From assembly GCA_033558025.1 (NCBI GenBank), contig JAUCEF010000005.1, forward strand, positions 7,626,001 through 7,690,000: a stretch of DNA of 64,000 nt. The letters are read 5' to 3'. The position numbers were made by a program, and so were the translations under genes. Below, one piece after another: positions 31,142 to 41,407 of the stretch (positions are counted from its first letter, which is position 1; every line of letters starts with the position of its first letter). This stretch comes from Phytophthora sp. 'mugwort' (lineage: Eukaryota > Oomycota > Peronosporomycetes > Peronosporales > Peronosporaceae). Below the pieces are notes generated by a model. That model saw nothing but the letters and a program-made list of their open reading frames with translations, had not been told where the DNA came from and did not search any database.

Positions 31142-31739
31142 TAGGTACGAATCGGGATTTGAGCAGGTCGTTCGATAGAGGAGCGTCTCCTCTTTCGTAT
31201 GAGCCCTTATCCGGTCAAAATTCAGGCAGATGAAGACGAGAACGAGGCCGTCCAAAAAAATATCTCCATGTTCGACAACGATAAAAAAAAAACTCGGAAA
31301 TTTTTTTGGATGCCTAAGCGTAAAATCGAGCGAGGAATCTGAAAATGCCCTCCGTTTGAGCTAATTCGGGGTGTAACACAGTCAATTATATGATTTTGAG
31401 TGCTAGCTTCAAATCGGTGGGGGTATATTTTGAATTTTATTTTCAGATTTTAGACATTGAACGTAAGTAACATTTTTGATTCACCGTTGGACATAAGTAT
31501 CAAAATGAAGGCTGCAAGCTCCTAGTTTGCACCTGGCTTCTTGCTCTTCGCCTACTCAACACTGCTCTCGGAATCTGCAGTCTTCTGCTTCTTCGACTTC
31601 GAGGGCGTTTTCCTAGCTCCAGTCGTCCTCTTTTTCTGTCCAACGACCGATGAAACCTTGGGCCCATTTCCATCCTCCCGCGCCGATCTTGATTATTCTT
31701 TGCTGCCACAGCCATTGCCGCACGGTGGACACGGCGCGC
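31142..31739. other. Non-coding 3' part of the transposon
   Basis: About 600 bp, AT-rich in its first half, downstream of the transposase relic inside the 31.1-34.1 kb element. No supported gene. Short frames on both strands near 31500-31740 may be remnants of the element. Confidence 0.4.
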
Positions 31740-33857
31740 TTATTTGGTGGCCTTGGCAGCATCTCCGTCCTGGACACTGGGTTTTGCGTACAGCGGATCG
31801 TTTTGAAATTCAGCAGGCACGTATCGACGAATCGATTGATACATCTGGGCGATCTTCTCCGCATTCGGAGGCGGTGGTGGCAATTCCTCAACATGATCCG
31901 CCAGCATCCGTGCTACTTTTTCCTTCGCCGTGAGAATCCCGTCGAATTTTCGGCGCAGATCCTTCTCCTCTCCAACACAGTCAGGGACTTCCTGCACGTC
32001 ATAACACCTGGCTTGCAACTGTCCACTGAAAAAGCTGGAATTGCTGGTTGCCATCCAGCCTCTTGTATAATTCTGTCAGTACTTCCTTGTAGGCCTTAAA
32101 CAATCCGCTGCCCCGTGGTACATGGACCGTGATGGAGCTGGAGGCAGCTGCGTTGACAGGGTCCACGACGTGATCCATTGTTCAGCAATCCACAGAAGCA
32201 AAGTGCTTACGAATGTGGCCAAAGCCACGGTCGCACGAGTTTTTGTTGTGGCCCTTCACGAAGAACTTATAGTCCACACGGTCCAACACTCCGTATCTAC
32301 TTGCGCGAGTAGGAACTTGATGACACAGTTGTTTTTGTTCTGACCCGAACAATTGTCTGCGTAGACCATCAACCGTTTCTTGCCGTCGGAAACGATCTTA
32401 GTCCTGATGAAATGGTCCAACATGGAGTTGATCTGGTTGCTACCCTTGCCACTCGTCATCTCATCATACAGGTAGTTTGTTTGAACGCTTTTGTTCTCAA
32501 TATCCCGAAACAGCTCACGAAAATCAGCGAGCAAAAGTACCACTGAGACGGCGTATTCGCAACCTAGGAATAGTGAGATTTGCGAGAAGTCCATCATAAT
32601 AACGGCGTGGTCATCGGCAGCAGGCATCTGGTCCTTCTTGTACTCGCGGCTGCACTCGAACAAAATAATATCAACGTCCATCGTTAGATATCCACAACAA
32701 TTCAAAACGCTACTGTTACTACTCTCCGGATACAAACGTACCGCATACGTCGAGCAGATTCCGTGTGGCGACCCAGCGCCTCCGTCTTGTCCGTCATGAT
32801 ACCGTTTCGCATCCCAGAGTGATAGATAGCGCAAATATCGCAGACGTTGCTGCGAGGAGATCTGATGCGGATCGTGGGACAGTGAAGCGCAAGCAGCTTC
32901 CTCATGGTGGAGCGCGCCGGCTCGCGCACCCTCAGCCCAGCCTCGACGAACTCATCGTAGATGGAGCCCCATGTGAAGTGAGCCGGCAAGAGTGTGTATA
33001 GCTCGCTGCTGTAGTATTTTTGGACTGTGCCGTCGATCTTCTTCTGCATTCGCACTCTCACGGGCACCACTTCACCAACTTCTTCAGCAAACTCCTTAAA
33101 CCACTTAACCAGCCAGGCGACATCCACTTGCGCTGCGTGCTTGTTAAGCTTGTTGCCATGACTAGCGAGAGCAATGTTACCACCCCGAATACGCGTCTTG
33201 TGGCGTTGTATGGTCAACGGGACCACTCCGTAGCAGAGAGCGATAATAGGTCTGCACACACGGCCCACAAAAGGGAGGAAATAATGAAACTTCTCGCGCT
33301 GGCCTTGACCGCGTTTGCGCTGCACCGTGGGCGCCACCATAAGTACCGCCAACAGCATGTGCAGACTTATCATTCGCTCCGCTTTCGACATCTGCGACAA
33401 CGAACACAGCAAAGACTCCAGCTCTTTCGCCTTCCCTTCCACACACTGGTTCTCGCACTTGTCGGCTTGAATGGTTTCCGTGACACGAGCTCGTAATCAG
33501 AGTCCATCAGATAGATACTTATGTCCCCATCTTCATCTTCGTTTGCAACGCTCTCTGCAGAGAAGGCTCCTCGATACTCTCATCAGCATCAGACTCGGGC
33601 GAGAAGTCTTCATCACCACTGTCGTCGCACTCCTCACTGGAGTAGGACTCGCTAACGCGCGGCGCACGACGCCTATCCTCCCTGGTTTCGATGCTGCCTT
33701 TTTCGCTGTCCACGGTGGCGTCGCATACAGCGTCTGCATGCCCAGCATCGCTCCGCTGTGCTACCGCCAGAGGTGGAGGTGAGTTCGGCGCGGGTCTTTC
33801 AGGCGTAGAGGACTGGGGCCGCGAAGCGCTGGGATGCTCCGGCTCATCCTCCTGCAT
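31740..33857 (-). pseudogene. Broken transposase, DUF7869-like (DDE/RNase H-type)
   Basis: Read on the minus strand, a single ancestral protein can be followed across several frames: an acidic N-terminus (from 33857), a Cys-rich CENQC piece, a core from 33442 with SPRSNVCDICAIYHSGM, then DHAVIMMDFSQ, YLYDEMTSGKGSNQINSM and MVYADNCSGQNKNN. After a further frame change come VDYKFFVKGHNKN and CDRGFGHIRKH. The order Asp-Gln...DNC.GQNKN...GH.KN.CDRGFG is characteristic of transposase-like proteins that carry the DUF7869 domain in animals and oomycetes; I name this family from memory of the motif. At least three frame changes (about 33515, 32780 and 32265) show that the gene is dead. The 32054-31740 piece is its C-terminal end. 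Confidence 0.65.
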
Positions 33858-34055
33858 CGCTGGTGGGGTGATTTGCGAATGAGGCGATGTGGTCGTTCAT
33901 ATGGTCGATACACCTCGTTCAAATTTTTGAAAATGAAAACGGTGCTGTTTCTCCTTACTTCGTTTAAGTACGGAAAATGGTCAGTGATTTTTAAGGTCGA
34001 TTATCTCGAAAACTCTAAATGGTGTATTAGTAACATTCAGTATGACGTAGTCTCA

Positions 34056-34544
34056 GATTATGTAGGTAATAATATCGGTAACGTATATGAGTTGGAAGCG
34101 GTAGTAGAAACTGATTAGGCGGTAAAAATAATGTGTACATGTATATTATCTTTCTAACATTCGGTCCGCCGTGAAGGCGGGCATGCAGAGCAGGACCGGC
34201 GCGTGTTCTCGTTCTTGTCATCAAGAGCACACCCAGATCGGAAATATATGGGCGCAGGAAGAGTCGATTTCGCGGTCAAAAGCCCGGTGCCGAAGCGGTT
34301 CTTGGTCCGTACAAAACCGGAGTATGATATTATTGTGTTTTGGTCATTAAAACCGGAGTGTGACATTATTGTGGCCGCGCAGCGCCAACAACCAAGAGTA
34401 CCAGCCGCTAAAGAAGAGCAATTCCAAGAAGATCACGCACGATCAATGCAGAGTGAATACAAGGTGATAATTTAGTATATATTGATTCCGCTTGGAAGTG
34501 GTTTGTTCGATTATAAGGGTTCATCATCAAACGCACGCCCATCG
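34056..34544. other. Intergenic stretch with a short direct duplication
   Basis: About 490 bp of mixed composition. AAACCGGAGTATGATATTAT (from 34314) recurs as AAACCGGAGTGTGACATTAT (from 34349), a 35-bp-spaced direct repeat. A plus-strand frame at 34203-34475 spans it but has no recognisable motif. Confidence 0.5.
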
Positions 34545-35398
34545 CTACGCTAATTGCTGACGACTTCGAATCGAGAAACGAGCACGACTTACTGGTTTAC
34601 CTAAATTAGCCTCTCTACGAGCGGAAACAAGTTGATCACCCATATTGGCCTGAGTTAAGCCTGGGGGAATAGGAGCTTGCTCAACGAGGCCTAACAGATG
34701 GCGCGAATTGAAAGTCACCTCTGTCGGATTAACGATAGGAATCGGATCCATAGGCGGAAGCGGATTTGCTCGATTATCCACCGTGTAGAGCTTGTACTGA
34801 CAAACCCGCAGCGCTGGTGATATCAGATGCAGAGAATGTATTCGACGCCAGGGAATTGCCTCCATTTGATCCGCTTTCCGATTCGAATAGGGCCATCCTC
34901 GTGAGATGCCCACTTCCACCTTCAATCTGTGGTATTTGATCCACGTCATTCCACCGGGATGAATGGCACCAATACCAGGAGCAGGACCAAAACTGTAATC
35001 GGGCTCGATTTTTCGAAAGCTTTCCACGTAACTCGATTCACGCGACTGCAAGTGCTGATCACGCGTACCAGTCGCGCATCACACAAATTCCACCTTCAAA
35101 AACTCACAGAAGCCATCATGAACACCAGATGGGAGTTCGACAATGTAGATTCTACCATCTTCAAATGCCATTGCCCTCGACACCAGTGCTTGATTCTTTG
35201 TCTTGACATATCTCTCCCAGTCTTCTAACGAGGCATCGTAAACTTCAAATTTACGATCCGCATCATCGCGCTCAGTAGAGAGCAAAGTGGCTTCGACTTC
35301 CTTCCAATCCAGCTTCTTGATGATGCCATTTATCCGCTTGATCGCAATGTTCCGCGCAGATGAAGTAGCTGACGGCGCAAAGTATGAATCCCGTTCCT
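34545..35398 (-). pseudogene. Uma2-like endonuclease-fold protein, interrupted
   Basis: One frame on the minus strand runs from a splice-acceptor-like TTTCTTTAG at 35399 to 34545, broken by a single TGA near 35080. It contains LEDWERYVKTKNQ, IYIVELPSG, then after the stop KIEPDYSFGPAPGIGA, WIKYHRLKVEVGISRGW and PPMDPIPIV. This matches a family common in Phytophthora whose EPD...SFG...EVG pattern resembles PD-(D/E)XK (Uma2-type) nucleases. The TGA could instead lie in a 39-bp intron (GTGTGATG...TTGCAG) that keeps phase, but that would be unusually short. The start exon is missing; a hAT element begins 86 bp upstream of the acceptor. A relic is most likely. Confidence 0.5.
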
Positions 35399-35476
35399 AA
35401 AGAAAGCAACGTCTTCGTGATCTCGTCCCAAAATATTAGAACGCATGTAAGAGTATCGAAATGTTAATTTTGTCCG

Positions 35477-35484
35477 CTTATAGT
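35477..35484. repeat. Left 8-bp target-site duplication of the hAT element
   Basis: CTTATAGT directly precedes the left terminal repeat; CTCATAGT directly follows the right one (38663-38670). One mismatch in eight. Confidence 0.75.
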
Positions 35485-38400
35485 CAGGGGTTGATAGTAG
35501 TCTAAAGCATAGTATCGACAGTAGTAATAATATTACACTAGTAGTATTTTTAATATTGATATAGCACTGACGCTAAGCTGAATATTAATACTAATATGAC
35601 CAAAAAAAATGTGCATATCAGTGATAATATCACTACTAATCTCAGAAGCCAAACAGCCGCGCGCAATGGGTGGTTTTCCCGCCTTCCCGTACTTTCAACT
35701 GCCCCTCCTTCCTACTATTCCCTCATTCCTCGATTCTCCAAGCAAGAGCCACACCCTATGAAGTGCGCAAAGAGAGACTGCTGCTGGGGATGACGTGCAG
35801 GAGATGGCTCCTTGCACTATCTGTGGGCGTCTGTTGCATCATATGCGCAGTAACGAGCTGTGCACTGAGGCACCACTATCGAAAAGGTTCCGCTGTTCTC
35901 AAAAACGTGTATTGTATCCTTAGCTCTAACACTAATACGACGCTCCCCCAGATTTTGCAGTCGCGAGTGCGTTAACACCTTCCTGCATCCTGAGAACGAC
36001 TCCCGGGAGCTCACTCAAAGCAGTCTTTTGGGTATTTCGCGGTCGGGCCAGGTAACGGAGGTCGACTTAAGTCAAGACGAGTTGGCCAGAAGCCAGAACC
36101 TGTAAATTAGCATCCCAGCCGACATCACTCACGGCCCTCAAACCAACACGACTGATCCCGTTTGGAAGCTGATACAACAGCTCGGGACACCATTTCCGTA
36201 TAAAGGCAAGACACTAACTCACACTTGCCTCTTGTGTTTGAAGACAAAGACATGGTAGGAGTCCCTCTGTAAAACCAGCAACTGAAGCAACGCCAAGACG
36301 CACCTAATAGCCGCCCGCAAAGATCGTGAGATGGCCGCGAAGGAGCAACACCGCCGTCTGAACGGGCGGACCGCTACATCGTTGATGCGACCACGAAGGG
36401 GAGTTCGAAGCGCCATGACCCTCACGATTCGTGGCCAAAGGAAAAGCAGCCAGTCAAGCGCCAGAAAAGATGGTGGAACGCACAGGATCAAATCAAGAAC
36501 ACATTGCTCGTTGGCTTATTCGGGATGGTGCGTTTGATATTTTGTTGAAGACAACACCTGTTGAATGCTTATCGATTTCCAATGTGCTCCTATGCTTTTA
36601 GGGTTACCATACAACATGGTTACGACGACGACTTCGTGACCTTATTGCGCAGGGCTCACTGGTGACCCAGATGCCGGTATACCTGCATCCAGACGTACAA
36701 CGACGCCTGGACAAGCAGTATGAAACGTTTGAGAAGGACGCTGTGGCGCTGATGGTCGAGGAGTTTATGGAGCTTCATTACACTCTGTACATGAATGTGG
36801 AGCACGACATTTGGACTAATAGCGCGATGAACTGTATTGTGGGTGCGTCTTGTGGATTCATCGACAGACATTGGCAACCAAGACGCCTCGCCCTTCTAGC
36901 TGAAACCGAAAAAAAAATGACGGACACGACTCAGTGGAGGTAGCAGCGTTACTGGACGAGAGACTAAAGGCCCGATACGGCTTGGATGTGGAGAAAATGG
37001 CCCGATTACAATCTCATACACGGCCGCAGCGGCGAGGAAGGTTTCGAGGCAGTTTGATACCACGTTGCAAACGGACTGTACAATGTACGCCCTAAATCTG
37101 TACATCGGGTACGGTATTGGCGTAAAGGATAACGTGACGACCGACTACGTCAGAGACCCCAAGACAAATGCATTCGTCAAGAAGAAGATTGTTGTCATCG
37201 AAGGTGGAGCTTTTCCAGAAGGCGGTGCTGTCATTCGAAAGTTTTGAACTTTGAATAATTTCTTCGCTTCCAGCAAATCACCTGACCGCGTTGCCCGCTT
37301 CAGAGAGGATCAGAGTTTCCATAAACTTCCCAAACTTGCAGCACTGATAGACGTGGATGTTCGAGTTGTATCGACTCTTAAGCTTTTTCAACGCTCTACT
37401 ATCAACTACCCAGCATTCCAAGTGTTTTCCAGAATGCAGACGTCTCGAAGAACACAAATAAAGTGTTCAACTACGTCACCGATGCTGATTGGGAGTTAGT
37501 CGCCCAAATGGAGGCCATCATGCACCGGATAGCGGAACTTGCCCTAGTGGAGTCGCAATCTACAAGTATGATATCACCCACGATGTACGTTCTGTTAGGA
37601 GTGGCTTCAGCGCGTATGAACTCGTACAAATCTCGTCGTATTATCTGACGGGGCCACGATATACAGACACCAATGAGAAAATTTGCGCCTGTGGAATTGA
37701 CGTTGACCGATCTATCTACTCTGGCCCAACGCTGCATCAAACGTAGGTTGCATCAGACCGCGCAGCGGCTGCGAAAGGCTGGTGTGCCTATGGGAATGGC
37801 ATTACTTCTCGATCCACGCACGAAGACATCTGCCAAAAACTGTCTTTGTATCCCTGACACAGCAGATGCGGTGACGGACAGTATCGTAGAAGACGCGAAG
37901 GAGCTGCCGCGGATAGAACACCGTGCGATATATGAAGCTAAGGCTGCAAAGACGTATCTTGGTGATGGCTCAGCAGCGTCTGCTTCGAGTTCGCCTGGGG
38001 ACTGCAGTAGCGCATCTCATACGGAGCTAGATTTGTTATGCGTGGAAGAAATCTCCCAGCGTGCCAAATAGAGTACTGCAAGCGCCACGCTAAACGCTAA
38101 GGCCGATGCTGCGTTGGAGGAGTGGCTGAGCCATTGAGTGAGTGGGCGGAAGTGGCGAAGCAGCAATACGCAGACAGGTTTGAGTGCGAACAGCTAGTTG
38201 CAAACTTGACGATATGTAACAAACGAAAGCGCGAGTGTGGAACGTTGAGCAGCTTTGCCAACGCATTGATGTGCGCCGCTCGTTTGCTGAGATTGGCGAG
38301 GCCAAGTATCCGTCGATCGCGAAGCTAGCGCGCATCTGGACGGGGCTGTTCAACAGCGTTTCAAGGGCGCGTGTTTTCGACAGGTTCTTTCGTATTGAGT

Positions 38401-38662
38401 CCATTGCCCACAAGGGCCGCCAACGAGAGCGCAACGACAGCCGATCATCCGCCACAACCGTCATGAGATCCAGCGCATGAATGAGGAGAAGAGAAAGGCT
38501 CGAGAGGCTCTGTAGCCATTATAATAGCGATAATATTAGTCATATTATCATTATGCTGATATCGCCGTTTCGATTTATTAGTAATAATAATATGAATTTG
38601 CAGAGTTAGACGTCAATTTAATATGACTAGTATAGCAAAATTCCCACTACTATCAATCCCTG
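35485..38662 (+). mobile_element. hAT-family DNA transposon (dead)
   Basis: A 3178-bp element. The left end CAGGGGTTGATAGTAGT (35485-35501) and the inverted right end CAGGGATTGATAGTAGT (38646-38662, read on the minus strand) agree at 16 of 17 bases. It is flanked by an 8-bp duplication with one mismatch. Both the CAGGG-type ends and the 8-bp duplication are hallmarks of hAT elements. The sub-terminal parts are rich in TAATATTA motifs. It carries a degenerate hAT transposase on the plus strand. Confidence 0.85.
36121..38515 (+). pseudogene. Degenerate hAT transposase
   Basis: Remnants of one plus-strand protein lie in successive frames. A BED-type finger comes first (DPVWKLIQQLG followed by HTCLLCLKTKTW, near 36150-36250), then QIKNTLL and RWLIRDGLPYN-like pieces. 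An internal part follows (36662-36943, with PVYLHPDVQRRLDKQ), and a C-terminal hAT dimerisation segment (FAEIGEAKYPSIAKLARIW, near 38280-38340). Several stops and frame changes separate the pieces, so no functional protein is made. It lies entirely inside the TIR-bounded hAT element. Confidence 0.75.
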
Positions 38663-38670
38663 CTCATAGT

Positions 38671-38876
38671 CCGCTCAACCATCCCATGTATTATACAATA
38701 ATAAGAGCATCTATTTGTAGAGTACCCCTAATCACCCGTAGAAACATCGATGATGTACAATATAGTAGTATATAAATACTAGGTTATAATACTAAAGACA
38801 GCAATGATGTACTATATAAATAATATCGATATGTACTAATATGTATAGTAGTATATATATACTTATATAGTATATC
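38671..38876. other. AT-rich stretch between the hAT element and the foldback repeat
   Basis: About 200 bp dominated by TATA/TAGTA motifs. No gene. Confidence 0.6.
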
Positions 38877-39093
38877 ATCGCTGTGACTACCGGTAGGGGT
38901 GTAGTGACACAACGGGAAGCTCTACAATATAGTACTATATAGTACTATATAGTACGGGAAGCTTTACAATATAGTAGTATATAGTACTATATAATACGGG
39001 AAGCTCTACAATATAGTAGTATATAGTAGTATATAGTGTATATAGTAGAGCTTCCCGTTGTGTCACTACACCCCTACCGGTAGCCACAGCGAT
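38877..39093. repeat. AT-rich foldback element (MITE-like)
   Basis: Two 49-bp arms, 38877-38925 and 39045-39093, are inverted copies with a single mismatch (arm begins ATCGCTGTGACTACCGGTAG and ends AAGCTCTAC). The roughly 120-bp loop holds tandem copies of a unit of about 40 bp that starts CGGGAAGCTCTACAATATAG. A further arm fragment, AAGCTTCCCGTTGTG, lies at about 39118-39132. Confidence 0.9.
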
Positions 39094-39272
39094 TTAAGTT
39101 TATACTACTACATTGTAAGCTTCCCGTTGTGCCAGTGCTGGGCACTCTGGCTTTGATCTGGCGTCCGTGCCAAACAGCCACCGAGATTTCGGTCACGATG
39201 GGGAAGCCGTTGTCTTCCATCTGTCTCCCAATCACCGGGATCGCCGCAAGGGAGCATTACTTGTCGCTGAGC

Positions 39273-39288
39273 GCTCATTCCACAATCA
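39273..39288 (+). promoter_or_regulatory. Oomycete initiator element of the receptor-like kinase
   Basis: GCTCATTCCACAATCA agrees at 14 of 16 positions with the oomycete transcription-start consensus GCTCATTYYNCAWTTT. It lies 29 bp upstream of the ATG at 39317, a normal 5' leader length in oomycetes. Confidence 0.65.
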
Positions 39289-39316
39289 CCGTACTGTAAA
39301 CAAAGTCCCGTTCGCA

Positions 39317-41122
39317 ATGTCGCTCGGCCAATGGCTGTTCACGGCAGCGGCGGTGGTGGCACCGCTGCTGGCGATGCCCTCGTTCGCGTCGAATTGGTCG
39401 GTGAAGGAGCTTTACTCAGGAAGCCACTGCGCTGGGACGCCTAATGTACTCAAAATGATCGAAACACATACCTGTGACCCACAAGCCTGCACGCCACATG
39501 ATCTCGGAAGCTACACGTTTTTCGTGGCGGCGACGTGCAACGTCACAGATCGGTTCAAGTATACTGGAGAGCGTTTTCTCGGCTTCGACTACGTCATGAT
39601 GGAGGTATACAGCGGTGTCGGGTGCAAGGACTTGGTCCAGAGCACCGTATACCCCGCGTCGGGTACGTGCGAGAAATCCTCGGCCTTAGCCAACACGTCC
39701 GATATCGTCAGTCTTTACTCGAACGGTACAGCGCGTGTTGTCCTGTTCGATGACGGAGACTGCGGTACCAAACCGTCGCTGCAGTTTGAGCTCGACAGCG
39801 ACAAGATCTCGAACGGCGCATGTATCCAAGACCACTACAGATTCTACACAGGTGCGGCGTCTAGCAGTTCCGACTCCAGCCGTTCGGCTTATTCCTACGA
39901 AAACAACCAGCAGCTTGGCGAGATGAGCTCGGATAAAGGCTCCGATAGTCTCAGTTGGAGTGTCTTTACCGGCATCATAGTCGGGTCAGTTTTCTGCGCC
40001 GCGTTCCTGGCTTTTGTCACTTTCAAGTACGTTCGGCGTCGCGACGATGACAACCTTGGAAAAGACACAGGAATTGCAGCTCTTGCTGCAAGTTACGCTG
40101 GATACCCGACACCGGAAAGTGCGTTGAATGCCATCACACTGGGCTCGGAAGCTTCGTACTCACAGGGATGTATCGAGGAAGGGGAGAAACCACGGAGCCG
40201 ACGCAATCTAAGCGGTCTAAGTGGGTTGTGGGACGACGAGATCATCATCACTGCTCGCGTTCCCCGTGAAAAAGTAATAGTGAACGACCTCATCAGCCGA
40301 GGAGGCTACGGCGAGGTCTACGCGGGTATGTTCAATGATGAACAAGTGGCTGTGAAGATGCTGCTACCGGAAATGCGCAAGAGCATCAGTCACTTGAACG
40401 CCTTCCTGGCGGAGGTCAAACTTATGGCGTCATTGGATCATGAACGAATCGTGCAGTTCGTTGGAGTTGCTTGGGACTCGCTCACCGATCTCTGTGTCTT
40501 GTCGGAGTTCATGGAAGGTGGCGACCTCCGAACACTCCTAAAGAACTGCCAAGAGCACAAAACCCCTCTTGGGTTCGACCGAAGCAAAGCCACGATTGCT
40601 CTTCACGTCGCCCACGCACTCACATATCTTCACTCGCTGTCACCGCCCGTTCTCCATCGCGACCTCAAGTCCAAGAACATTTTGTTGACAGCTCAGCTGG
40701 ATGCCAAGGTCATGGACTTTGGGGTTTCTCGCGAGCGGTCCGACCACACCATGACGGGTGGAGTTGGTTCGTCGCGGTGGATGGCACCAGAGGTGATGAT
40801 GGGAGAACGATACGATGACAAGGCGGACATGTTCTCGTTCGGTGTGGTGCTGGCCGAGTTAGACCAGCATCTGCTTCCGTACGCCAACGCCAAAGAGAAT
40901 TGCGACTCGGGCCGGGCGATGCCCGACCTGGCAATCCTGCAGATGGTTGCCACCGGCAAACTTCGGATCGAGTTCTCGTCTGCAGCTCCCAAAGCTATTA
41001 AAGAACTCGGCATGGCCTGCGTGTCCATTGACCCCAAGGACCGACCCACAGCATCAGAAGCGCTGTACAAACTTCACACCATCTTAGCTCGCGGACCTTT
41101 AAGACACAACCCCGCCCGGTAA
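39317..41122 (+). CDS. Receptor-like TKL protein kinase
   Basis: A single exon encodes 601 residues from the ATG at 39317, just after a strong initiator. Order: signal peptide (about 1-25, cleavage near SFA-SN), a Cys-containing ectodomain with NxS/T sites (about 26-215), a membrane helix (216-239, starting VFTGIIVGSVF), a linker, and a kinase domain. Kinase motifs are complete: GGYGEV (329-334), VAVKML, the HRDLKSKN catalytic loop (His447-Arg448-Asp449), DFG (467-469) and RWMAPEVMMG, ending with DRPTASEALYKL. The HRDLKSKN loop and the overall look place it among tyrosine-kinase-like Ser/Thr kinases. It probably relays an extracellular signal; ligand and targets are unknown. A broken paralog lies 8 kb to the left. 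Confidence 0.88.
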   Translation: MSLGQWLFTAAAVVAPLLAMPSFASNWSVKELYSGSHCAGTPNVLKMIETHTCDPQACTPHDLGSYTFFVAATCNVTDRFKYTGERFLGFDYVMMEVYSGVGCKDLVQSTVYPASGTCEKSSALANTSDIVSLYSNGTARVVLFDDGDCGTKPSLQFELDSDKISNGACIQDHYRFYTGAASSSSDSSRSAYSYENNQQLGEMSSDKGSDSLSWSVFTGIIVGSVFCAAFLAFVTFKYVRRRDDDNLGKDTGIAALAASYAGYPTPESALNAITLGSEASYSQGCIEEGEKPRSRRNLSGLSGLWDDEIIITARVPREKVIVNDLISRGGYGEVYAGMFNDEQVAVKMLLPEMRKSISHLNAFLAEVKLMASLDHERIVQFVGVAWDSLTDLCVLSEFMEGGDLRTLLKNCQEHKTPLGFDRSKATIALHVAHALTYLHSLSPPVLHRDLKSKNILLTAQLDAKVMDFGVSRERSDHTMTGGVGSSRWMAPEVMMGERYDDKADMFSFGVVLAELDQHLLPYANAKENCDSGRAMPDLAILQMVATGKLRIEFSSAAPKAIKELGMACVSIDPKDRPTASEALYKLHTILARGPLRHNPAR

Positions 41123-41407
41123 AATATAAAGAGCGGCCCGCTCAAAATTTAGACGCACTATCCATTTGATAGCACGCGTATTCCATTACCGTTCTTTCTC
41201 GCACATTGCTGTCGCCCGTGCGCATTCGATTCTGGTCGATCGCAATGTAACCAGCAGCAACCGTTAGACATCGATCGAAATGATGGATTTTGATCAACGC
41301 CTAAGGAAATAGTGAGAGTTATAACCTCGGAAAATGTGGTACATGTTCGAACCCAAAACTTGTGTGCTCCTTCCTACCTTCTCGCAAAATCTCGCTCAGG
41401 GGGGGGC

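Larger units (their letters stand above)
31107..34055 (-). mobile_element. DNA transposon with imperfect terminal inverted repeats (degenerate)
   Basis: The ends 31107-31141 and 34021-34055 are inverted copies. Both read TGAGACTACGTCA from the outside, then diverge partly (about 29 of 36 positions agree overall by eye). Between them lies a broken transposase on the minus strand. Length is about 2.95 kb. I could not fix a target-site duplication, so the exact borders are uncertain by a few bases. Confidence 0.55.
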
